Shown here in pieces: positions 1 through 5,385 of a stretch of DNA of 5,385 bases. Every line of letters begins with the position of its first letter. The stretch's first letter is position 1. Where the stretch lies: the NCBI GenBank assembly GCA_025362115.1, contig JANYIK010000156.1, positions 1 through 5,385 of the forward strand, given 5' to 3'. Position numbers and translations under genes: made by a program. The notes beneath the pieces were generated by a model that saw only the letters and a list, made by a program, of their open reading frames with translations, did no database searches and was not told where the DNA came from. The DNA comes from Methylophilaceae bacterium. Its GTDB lineage: Bacteria > Pseudomonadota > Gammaproteobacteria > Burkholderiales > Methylophilaceae.

Positions 1-1740
1 CCCGCCATCATCGGCGCATCTGCCGCGCTGGCGATTTCCGGCATCCCGTTCTATGGCCCGATTGGCGCTGCGCGCGTCGGTTATATCAACGGCGAATACG
101 TACTGAACCCTACCAAGACCGAACTGGCCGAGACCGAGTTGGACCTGGTAGTGGCCGCAACCGACAAAGCCGTACTGATGGTCGAGTCTGAAGCCAAGCA
201 ATTGTCGGAAGAAGTGATGCTGGGTGCCGTGGTATTTGGTCACACCGAGATGCAAGCCGTCATCAACGCCATCAATGAGATGGCCGCCGAGGTAGCGAAA
301 GCACCGTGGGACTGGGTGCCGCCAGAAGCCAATACCGACATGATAGCCAAGCTGGACAAGCTAGCTGCCAACGACATCAACGAAGCCTACAAGATCAAGT
401 CCAAACAAGCGCGTTCTACCCGCTTGGATGAAATCAAATCCAAAGTGGTCGCCGAAATGATCACGGCAGACACCGACACCAACGCCGCCAACCAAGTGAA
501 AGACGCGCTGCATGCTCTGGAAGCCAAGGTGGTACGCAGCCAGATTCTGAATGGCGAGCCGCGTATTGATGGACGTGATACCCGCACTGTGCGCCCTATC
601 ACCATCCGCACTGGCGTATTGCCACGCACTCACGGCTCTGCCCTATTCACCCGTGGTGAAACGCAAGCGCTGGTGATTGCCACGCTAGGCACAGGCCGCG
701 ACGAGCAAAAGATAGACGCGCTGCAAGGCGAATACACCGACCGCTTTATGCTGCACTACAACATGCCTCCATATGCCACGGGTGAAACCGGTCGTGTGGG
801 TACGCCCAAGCGCCGTGAAATCGGTCATGGTCGCCTAGCCAAGCGCGCGCTGCTGGCTGTTTTACCTAGCATGGAAGACTTCGGCTACGCCATCCGCGTG
901 GTTTCAGAAATCACCGAATCCAACGGCTCCAGCTCTATGGCCTCGGTCTGCGGCGGGTGTTTGGCGCTAATGGACGCAGGTGTGCCGGTGACTGACCATG
1001 TAGCGGGGATTGCCATGGGCTTAATCAAGGAAGGCAACCGTTTCGCCGTGCTGACCGACATTCTGGGTGACGAAGACCACTTGGGCGACATGGATTTCAA
1101 GGTGGCCGGTACCGACAAAGGCATCACCGCGCTGCAAATGGACATCAAGATTACCGGCATCACCGCGGAAATCATGAAGGTGGCGTTGTCACAAGCACAA
1201 GAAGGCCGCATGCACATACTGGGCTTGATGAAGCAAGCCATGGATCATTCGCGTGAAGATTTGTCTGCGTTTGCACCGCGCATCATCAGCATCAAGATCA
1301 ATCCGGAAAAAATCCGTGATGTCATCGGCAAAGGCGGCGCAGTGATACGTGCGCTGACCGAAGAAACCGGCACCACCATTGATATTGAGGATGACGGTAC
1401 CATCAAGATCGGCTGCGTCAATGCTGATGCTGGCGAAGCGGCCAAGAAACGCATCATGGAAATTACTGCCGAGGTGGAAGTCGGCCAAATCTATGAAGGC
1501 GCGGTACAGCGCATTCTGGACTTTGGCGCTGTGGTTTCATTGCTACCAGGCAAAGATGGCTTGGTACATATTTCGCAAATCGCACATCAACGTGTCAATG
1601 CAGTGAGCGACTTTCTGAAGGAAGGCCAAATCGTCAAGGTCAAAGTGGTGGAAATAGACGAAAAAGGCAAGGTTCGCCTGTCCATGAAAGCACTGATAGA
1701 TGCGCCAGCCAAAGAGGAAGCAACTGCCGAACAGCAATAA
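1..1740 (+). CDS. pnp: Polyribonucleotide nucleotidyltransferase (PNPase), 5' end missing
   Basis: PNPase is the phosphorolytic 3'-to-5' exoribonuclease of mRNA decay; it releases nucleoside diphosphates and usually acts as a trimer, often with RNase E. The frame is open from the left edge to TAA at 1740, giving 579 visible residues. The first visible residues (PAIIGASAALAISGIPF) match the family at about residue 120, so roughly 120 N-terminal residues of about 700 are missing. Visible parts in order are the end of the first RNase PH domain, the helical linker, the second RNase PH domain (about residues 185-420), a KH domain with VIGKGG near 441-446, and an S1 domain (about 492-564). Catalytic features are intact: ESNGSSSMASVCGG, the phosphate-binding serine region, and DEDHLGDMDFK around 1069-1101, which holds the two aspartates and the lysine equivalent to E. 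coli D486, D492 and K494. The TTG at 139 is an internal codon, not a start. A hairpin terminator follows the stop. Identification is essentially certain. Confidence 0.98.
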   Translation, partial: PAIIGASAALAISGIPFYGPIGAARVGYINGEYVLNPTKTELAETELDLVVAATDKAVLMVESEAKQLSEEVMLGAVVFGHTEMQAVINAINEMAAEVAKAPWDWVPPEANTDMIAKLDKLAANDINEAYKIKSKQARSTRLDEIKSKVVAEMITADTDTNAANQVKDALHALEAKVVRSQILNGEPRIDGRDTRTVRPITIRTGVLPRTHGSALFTRGETQALVIATLGTGRDEQKIDALQGEYTDRFMLHYNMPPYATGETGRVGTPKRREIGHGRLAKRALLAVLPSMEDFGYAIRVVSEITESNGSSSMASVCGGCLALMDAGVPVTDHVAGIAMGLIKEGNRFAVLTDILGDEDHLGDMDFKVAGTDKGITALQMDIKITGITAEIMKVALSQAQEGRMHILGLMKQAMDHSREDLSAFAPRIISIKINPEKIRDVIGKGGAVIRALTEETGTTIDIEDDGTIKIGCVNADAGEAAKKRIMEITAEVEVGQIYEGAVQRILDFGAVVSLLPGKDGLVHISQIAHQRVNAVSDFLKEGQIVKVKVVEIDEKGKVRLSMKALIDAPAKEEATAEQQ

Positions 1741-1761
1741 GGTTTAGCCGAGATGTAAATC

Positions 1762-1792
1762 AAAGCCGGATGCTTTCGCATCCGGCTTTTTT
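1762..1792 (+). terminator. Rho-independent terminator of pnp, probably bidirectional
   Basis: A perfect 12-bp stem is visible: AAAGCCGGATGC (1762-1773), loop TTTC, then GCATCCGGCTTT (1778-1789), with the T run continuing to 1792. It begins 21 nt after the pnp stop. The left arm starts with AAA, so the minus-strand transcript also ends the hairpin in a short U tract. It lies 8 nt beyond the end of the convergent lipoprotein gene and is the only hairpin in the 59-bp gap, so it probably terminates both transcripts. Termination from the minus side should be weaker because that U tract is shorter. Confidence 0.92.
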
Positions 1793-1799
1793 GTTGCGG

Positions 1800-2378
1800 T
1801 TACTCTTTTCCACACTCCTGTTGCGTCGCCCACACCTTTAATTTTTCTATCGCCTCATCCGTTGCGCTTGCCAGCGCCGCAACACCGCCCTTGGCATCGG
1901 CACTGCCGGCAGGGGCTTCGGCGGTGATTAGCGTATTCAATGTTTTTGACTGGCGCCCAATTCCTGTAATGAGTTCAGCGCGCAGACTGACCACGCCACG
2001 GCTGCTGGCTGTGCTATCGAATACTTGATCAAAAGTTTCCAGAATCACGCGCAAATTGCATGGAGAAGCAACGGAGGAGAACCCCATATGCCGCAAACGT
2101 TGCGCCAATAGGTCAGATGGAGCAGCACCCCAGCGATTTTGGGTATATGAGTAAAGCTGATTAGGATTCTGGTAGGCCAACCGATAGCGCATATCAAAGC
2201 TCTCCAAACCGGGAAGCGCCTCAACGCGTGTCAGTTTGACTGGCACAACTGCATCACTGAAAGCGGGAACGATACCAAAGTCGTACAGCGCTGGTGCCGC
2301 GCCGGGTTTGGGCAAGCCACCACAAGCGCTTAATAACAAGATCAGGCTGCCTAGCAGCAGTGCATTAAGGTGTTTCAT
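1800..2378 (-). CDS. ABC-type transport auxiliary lipoprotein (outer-membrane component of an MCE lipid transporter)
   Basis: This is a 192-residue predicted lipoprotein. A short basic N-terminus and hydrophobic stretch lead to the lipobox LSAC, with the lipidated Cys at residue 19. Gly follows the Cys and there is no Asp at +2, which favours the outer membrane. The mature part opens with ALYDFG and has a middle segment around LAYQNPNQLYSYTQNRWGA (residues 68-85), characteristic of the ABC-type transport auxiliary family to which PqiC/YmbA is related. Two further cysteines (107 and 189) could form a disulfide; this is inference. It is the last gene of the operon, its ATG overlapping the stop of the MCE gene as ATGA (2375-2378). 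An AAGGG ribosome binding site lies 8 nt upstream. The inferred role is to anchor or receive the periplasmic MCE bridge at the outer membrane. The family call is firm; the exact substrate is unknown. Confidence 0.88.
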   Translation of the reverse strand: MKHLNALLLGSLILLLSACGGLPKPGAAPALYDFGIVPAFSDAVVPVKLTRVEALPGLESFDMRYRLAYQNPNQLYSYTQNRWGAAPSDLLAQRLRHMGFSSVASPCNLRVILETFDQVFDSTASSRGVVSLRAELITGIGRQSKTLNTLITAEAPAGSADAKGGVAALASATDEAIEKLKVWATQQECGKE

Positions 2379-3337
2379 GGTTCAAACCCTTTCTCTCCCG
2401 GTCCGGGTTGGGCGATTGGTTTGCCGAATATGGCGCTTTGCGGATCTTCTTCAAGTGTTTCCATCAGGCGGTTAAGACTCTTGGCATCGCGGTTAAGCTG
2501 GTGCGTCAATTCGTGGATACGCGGCAAGGTCTCATAATTAAGGTTCTCGCCCAAGTCGGCGGTTACCTCCTCAATGTGACGGCTCAACCGTTCGAATTCT
2601 GCTAACGATTTCTGTATCTGGATCAGCGTAGGTCGTGCAGTATCCGCGGTTTCTTTGGCACTCATGGAGGCTTGCCGCACCGCTTCCAAGGTCATGGAAA
2701 GTTCGCGCGGTTTGATCTCGTCCATCAGCTTACTGGCCTTTTCGCTGGTGTGCTGAGACGAGCGTAGCAGCGGCTCCAGCGCCGCGCTGGAACGCTCCAT
2801 ATTGTCTAGTAATCGGGTAATCTTTTTTGAATTGTCTTCATTCAAAATCTGGTTCAGCGTCACTAACAATTTGCCTGCGCTATCTTCCAGCTTTTCGGTT
2901 TTTGCGATGATACTTTTACCCGATTTCATCAGTTCGCTGAGGTCGGATTCGCGCAGCGGAATAAGGTTTTTGCCAAGCACGGCATGGTCTTTGCCGTCAT
3001 CATCCAGCTCGATATAGGCCAGACCGGTCACACCCTGCTGTGCTAGTTGGGCGAAACTGCCGCGCGTCAGTGGCAAGCTCTCATCCACTGAGATACCAAT
3101 CAGAATGTTGTGTGGATTGCTTGGGTCGAACTGGATGTCTTCTACCCGCCCCACCGTCACGCCGCGAAAACGCACTGCGGCTTGCGAGTTGAGGCCGGAA
3201 ACTGGAAAAACCGAAGTGATTTGATAGGCTGTTTGCGGCGTGTGTGTGCCACCCAGCCACCAGAATGCGGTGAGAACCGCACCAGTCAACAAAATTGCGA
3301 AGAGTCCAGCGATAAATGTGTAAGCTTTATTTTCCAT
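2375..3337 (-). CDS. MlaD-like MCE domain protein (periplasmic lipid channel/substrate-binding component)
   Basis: This 320-residue protein is anchored by one N-terminal membrane segment (about residues 7-29) with the rest in the periplasm. A single MCE domain spans about residues 35-115. It shows the family pattern VSGLNSQAAVRFRGVTVGRV (47-64 region), then an LAQQGVTGLAYIEL strand near 98-111. MCE domains of the MlaD type form hexameric rings with a hydrophobic pore for lipids. Residues about 135-300 look almost wholly helical and polar, with recurring leucines, as in the coiled-coil extensions of PqiB and mycobacterial Mce proteins. E. coli MlaD has only about 183 residues and lacks this extension. 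The C-terminus ends in a Pro/Gly-rich tail after DPQSAIFGK. The gene starts 8 nt after the ATPase stop with no clear Shine-Dalgarno sequence, so it may depend on reinitiation. It overlaps the lipoprotein gene by 4 nt. Family assignment is firm; lipid specificity cannot be told. Confidence 0.93.
   Translation of the reverse strand: MENKAYTFIAGLFAILLTGAVLTAFWWLGGTHTPQTAYQITSVFPVSGLNSQAAVRFRGVTVGRVEDIQFDPSNPHNILIGISVDESLPLTRGSFAQLAQQGVTGLAYIELDDDGKDHAVLGKNLIPLRESDLSELMKSGKSIIAKTEKLEDSAGKLLVTLNQILNEDNSKKITRLLDNMERSSAALEPLLRSSQHTSEKASKLMDEIKPRELSMTLEAVRQASMSAKETADTARPTLIQIQKSLAEFERLSRHIEEVTADLGENLNYETLPRIHELTHQLNRDAKSLNRLMETLEEDPQSAIFGKPIAQPGPGEKGFEP
2387..2391 (-). promoter_or_regulatory. Ribosome binding site of the auxiliary lipoprotein gene
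   Basis: On the minus strand AAGGG lies 8 nt before the ATG at 2378, inside the last codons of the MCE gene. Together with the ATGA overlap it supports this start and indicates that translation is coupled to the upstream gene. Confidence 0.6.
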
Positions 3338-3345
3338 AATTTTCG

Positions 3346-4275
3346 TCAGGATTGCTTACCAGATTCTAACTGTTCCAGGCGTTTATGCACGCCTTCAAAA
3401 AAGTTACGCACAAAAGGGTGATCTACTTTGCCCAACTCTGCAATCGGGCAGCACGCCACGATGCGCTGATCCGCCAGTACCGCCACACGATCAGCCAGCG
3501 AGGCTAGCGTATCCAAATCGTGAGTGACGAAGATGACTGTCAAGCCTAATTGCTGGCGCAGATTTTTAATCAACTGCACAAACTTCTCGCTGCGGTCGGG
3601 GTCGAGTCCAGCGGTAGGTTCGTCCAGCACCAGCAACTCTGTCTCTAGCGCCAGCGCCCTTGCTAGCCCTACGCGCTTGACCATGCCGCCAGAAAGTTGC
3701 GCGGGCAACAACCAGGCGTGTTGAGGTTCCAGCTCGACCAGCGATAGTTTGTGCATGACCAGCGTATGTATCGTATTTTCGTCAAACTGTTTGAGTTCTC
3801 GCAACGGAAAAGCGATGTTGTCGAAGACGGTCAGCGCGGAAAACAGTGCGCCTTGCTGGAACAATACGCCAAAACGATTATGCAGGCGCTGACGCTCTGC
3901 TCGACTTGCATTGTTGAGCGATTCGCCGAAAAGAAGTATTTCTCCGCCGCTAGGTTGAGTAAGCCCGACGATGTGCCGGAGCAGTGTAGTTTTACCGCTA
4001 CCGGAGCCACCCACCAGCGCCATTACCTCGCCGGGTCTAATAGTGAGCGATAAATTTTTATGGATGATGGTACTGCCGAATTTGGTGGAAACGTGGCGTA
4101 TCTCGCAGACTGCTGTGTCGCGCCTTCTCGGCCGGCGTGCCGTTTTGCCTCCTCCCCCGGGCAGGGGGTGGGGTAGGGTGGGGGTCGAAAAGTCGGGCAG
4201 CGAGGAATCTGAAAATTTTACACCCCCATCCCCCTGTGAGGGGAAAGGAGTATTTGCGGAGTTCTCTATGCTCAT
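3346..4275 (-). CDS. MlaF-like ABC transporter ATPase with an atypical N-terminal extension
   Basis: This is the cytoplasmic ATP-hydrolysing subunit of the lipid transporter, 309 residues from the chosen start. Motifs are complete: Walker A GGSGSGKT (89-96), Q-loop FQQG (139-142), signature LSGGM (194-198; the M variant is typical of the MlaF family), Walker B LLVLDEP (214-220), D-loop GLD (223-225) and switch His252 in VTHD. The start is ATG at 4275, overlapping the permease stop as ATGA (4272-4275), with GGAG 9 nt upstream. An open frame extends further upstream to 4410, but that part only shadows the permease. Family-like sequence begins near residue 56 (VCEIRHVSTKFG). Residues 1-55 are Pro/Gly-rich then basic (ARRPRRR), about 48 residues more than E. 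coli MlaF before Walker A. Residues 9-43 are encoded by a repeat-like element. No in-frame ATG, GTG or TTG occurs between 4275 and Met85, so this start is the only ordinary choice. Confidence 0.93.
   Translation of the reverse strand: MSIENSANTPFPSQGDGGVKFSDSSLPDFSTPTLPHPLPGGGGKTARRPRRRDTAVCEIRHVSTKFGSTIIHKNLSLTIRPGEVMALVGGSGSGKTTLLRHIVGLTQPSGGEILLFGESLNNASRAERQRLHNRFGVLFQQGALFSALTVFDNIAFPLRELKQFDENTIHTLVMHKLSLVELEPQHAWLLPAQLSGGMVKRVGLARALALETELLVLDEPTAGLDPDRSEKFVQLIKNLRQQLGLTVIFVTHDLDTLASLADRVAVLADQRIVACCPIAELGKVDHPFVRNFFEGVHKRLEQLESGKQS
4148..4250. repeat. Palindromic G/C-run repeat element (REP/BIME- or MITE-like) inside the ATPase 5' coding region
   Basis: Two related units face each other. 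The left unit (4148-4185) contains CCCCC 4154-4158 pairing with GGGGG 4164-4168 and ends TGGGGGT. The right unit (4222-4250) begins ACCCCCAT and contains CCCCT 4231-4235 pairing with AGGGG 4239-4243. Read on opposite strands, both run CTCC...CCCC...CAGGGGG...TGGGGGT followed by two bases and AAAA, the right copy lacking a short internal G-rich piece. Between them is an A/T-richer spacer. The pattern resembles the short G/C-run palindromic repeats scattered between genes in many betaproteobacteria. Only one copy is in the window, so its status as a genomic repeat is inference. The outer boundaries are approximate and no target-site duplication could be recognised. Confidence 0.6.
4159..4184 (+). 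other. Potential G-quadruplex motif
   Basis: Five runs of three or more G occur with one- or two-base loops: 4159-4161, 4164-4168, 4170-4173, 4176-4178 and 4180-4184. This satisfies the usual G3+N1-7 pattern with very short loops, which favours a stable fold. It is on the plus strand, the template strand for the minus-strand operon, so it would form in DNA rather than in the operon mRNA. Formation in the cell is not shown. Confidence 0.55.
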
Positions 4276-5385
4276 ATACCTATGCTCCGCGTGGCAATCG
4301 CAAAAAACGCATCCACCAGAATCACCACCGTAATCGCCGTCACCACCGAAGCCGTGGTACTCGTGGAAAGACTTTCGGTATTGGGTTTGACCCGTAGCCC
4401 AAAATGGCAAGCGATGAGTGCCACCAGCAACCCAAAAACCACGCCCTTAATCAGTGCGATAGTGAGGTTGGCAGGTTTCAGCACGCGCGGCAGGTGTTCA
4501 ATAAAAAATTCAAAGCCTATGCCCAACTGAAAATAGGCCACCACCATGCCGCCTATCAGTGCCCACAGCGCTGTCCAAAACAGCAACATGGGAGCGACCA
4601 AGGTCAAACCCAGCACCTTGGGTAGCACCAGGCGCAATACTTGCGAAACCCCCATTGTAGTCAGCGCGTCTATCTCTTCGGTGACACGCATCACACCTAT
4701 CTGTGCCGTCATCGCCGATCCGGAGCGCCCCGCTACCAGTACCGACATCAGAATCGGCCCCAACTCACGGGTAATAGACAACCCTAATATATTGATGATG
4801 AAAATATCCGCGCCAAATTTGCGTAGTTGCAAAGCCATCAGGTAGCTCATGGCAATACCAATCATCGCCCCTACCAGTGCGGTTACTGGTAGTGCCATCA
4901 CTCCTCCTTTCACCATATTGGCGGTGATTTCTTTCCACGGGATGTCACGCGGATGACGGAATAAATGTAAGAGTTCGAGTGTCAGTGAGCCGCTCAAAGC
5001 CAAAAAGTCTAGCAAGTGCCGAGTGAAATCGAGCCAACTCGCCCACAGCGCTTGCCACCAACGAGGCGGTGCTTGTTGCGAAGCGGCTTTAGAGTCTTTT
5101 GCGGGAAGTGCGGTAAGAACATTAAACAATGCGGCATGTTGCGGTTTAAGTGCAATACGCGCATCTACCTTACCACTCCAGCCAGTGAGCAACATCGCCG
5201 CTGCCGCGCTATCCAATTGTTCTATCTTGCTCAAATCCCATTGCAGGAAAGGATCGGCAAACAGGGATGCCAATTGATGTTGCAAAGCGCCAAAATCGTT
5301 ATTCGCGGCGCGCAAAGACCAGCGTCCGGTCAATATCACGCGCTTGCGTCCGGTTTCGTCGGCATCAATATGAAAAACGGCATCC
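4272..5385 (-). CDS. MlaE-family lipid ABC transporter permease with N-terminal STAS domain, 5' end missing
   Basis: This is the inner-membrane subunit that moves lipid between the membrane and the MCE channel. The frame is open from the right edge to TGA at 4272, giving 370 visible residues. The upstream codons (DAVFHIDADETGRKR) lead smoothly into the STAS fold, so the GTG at 5339 is internal and the true start lies outside. Visible residues 1 to about 95 form a STAS-like domain, with LDSAAAAMLLTGW (57-69) as its typical helix region. This takes the place of the separate MlaB protein of E. coli. A linker follows, then the MlaE permease domain from about residue 155 with several membrane segments. 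It carries the family hallmarks ELGPILMSVLVAGRSGSA (207-224) and VTEEIDALTTMG (234-245). The C-terminus ends at the usual place for the family (DAFFAIATRSIGI). The gene is translationally coupled to the ATPase by a 4-nt overlap. The operon promoter must lie beyond the window. Confidence 0.94.
   Translation of the reverse strand, partial: DAVFHIDADETGRKRVILTGRWSLRAANNDFGALQHQLASLFADPFLQWDLSKIEQLDSAAAAMLLTGWSGKVDARIALKPQHAALFNVLTALPAKDSKAASQQAPPRWWQALWASWLDFTRHLLDFLALSGSLTLELLHLFRHPRDIPWKEITANMVKGGVMALPVTALVGAMIGIAMSYLMALQLRKFGADIFIINILGLSITRELGPILMSVLVAGRSGSAMTAQIGVMRVTEEIDALTTMGVSQVLRLVLPKVLGLTLVAPMLLFWTALWALIGGMVVAYFQLGIGFEFFIEHLPRVLKPANLTIALIKGVVFGLLVALIACHFGLRVKPNTESLSTSTTASVVTAITVVILVDAFFAIATRSIGI
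4285..4288 (-). promoter_or_regulatory. Ribosome binding site that decides the ATPase start
   Basis: GGAG on the minus strand sits 9 nt before the ATG at 4275, within the last codons of the permease gene. With the ATGA overlap it supports initiation upstream of the repeat-like element rather than inside or after it. Confidence 0.6.

Noticed and set aside
139..141. TTG at 139 as the pnp start
   Set aside because: Codons 1-138 in the same frame encode conserved PNPase sequence (for example IGASAAL and GYINGEYVLNP), so this is an internal codon.
885..1241. Antisense open frame within pnp (118 codons), and shorter antisense frames nearby
   Set aside because: The frame lies opposite highly conserved PNPase catalytic sequence, and its Met/Ser/Ala-rich translation is what antisense reading of that sequence would give. 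No recognisable domain or ribosome binding site was seen.
4148..4250. CRISPR array or transcription terminator at the G/C-rich element
   Set aside because: There are only two inverted units, not regularly spaced direct repeats, so no CRISPR. The hairpins lack a U tract and lie inside an operon whose next gene overlaps upstream, so a terminator is unlikely.
3971..4397. Plus-strand open frames across the repeat-like element
   Set aside because: They are antisense to the ATPase and permease, low in complexity, and arise from the G/C runs; no domain or conserved context supports them.
4276..4410. Upstream extension of the ATPase reading frame to an ATG at 4410 (354 residues)
   Set aside because: This stretch lies wholly within the permease 3' end in another frame, encodes a Gly/Asp/Cys-rich sequence unlike any ABC ATPase, and the ATG at 4275 has an ATGA overlap and a GGAG site.
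5337..5339. GTG at 5339 as the permease start
   Set aside because: The frame stays open to the window edge and the upstream codons read as the beginning of the STAS fold; the protein would lose its first strand if started here.

Overview
The window looks like a chromosomal segment from a Gram-negative proteobacterium, most likely a betaproteobacterium (Nitrosomonadales or Burkholderiales type). The evidence is the character of the polynucleotide phosphorylase, an outer-membrane-type lipoprotein, and a four-gene MCE/Mla-type lipid transport operon of a layout familiar in that group. The taxonomic call is inferred from protein resemblance only; no rRNA or other marker is present.

Layout. Positions 1-1740 (+) hold the 3' four-fifths of pnp, a core RNA-decay gene cut by the left window edge. 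Positions 1741-1799 are a 59-bp convergent intergenic gap dominated by a strong hairpin terminator. From 1800 to the right edge everything lies on the minus strand as one tightly packed operon, read right to left: an MlaE-family permease with an N-terminal STAS (MlaB-like) domain (4272-5385, 5' end outside the window), an MlaF-like ABC ATPase (3346-4275), a single-MCE-domain MlaD-like protein with a long helical C-terminus (2375-3337), and an ABC-transport auxiliary outer-membrane lipoprotein (1800-2378). Two of the three junctions are ATGA stop/start overlaps and the third is an 8-nt gap, so the four products are probably made together.

The four minus-strand genes plausibly form one trans-envelope phospholipid/lipid transporter. 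The permease and ATPase form the inner-membrane motor, with the STAS domain taking the place of MlaB. The MCE protein forms the periplasmic channel or bridge, and the lipoprotein provides the outer-membrane end. No MlaC-type soluble carrier is in the window. This is a known family arrangement, not a new system.

The unusual element is a G/C-run-rich, internally palindromic repeat-like sequence of about 100 bp (around 4148-4250) at the permease/ATPase junction. It is translated in frame as a proline/glycine-rich N-terminal extension of the ATPase, and its plus strand carries a five-run G-quadruplex motif. No in-frame ATG, GTG or TTG lies between the overlapping ATG at 4275 and the Walker A region, so the repeat appears to be part of the coding sequence.
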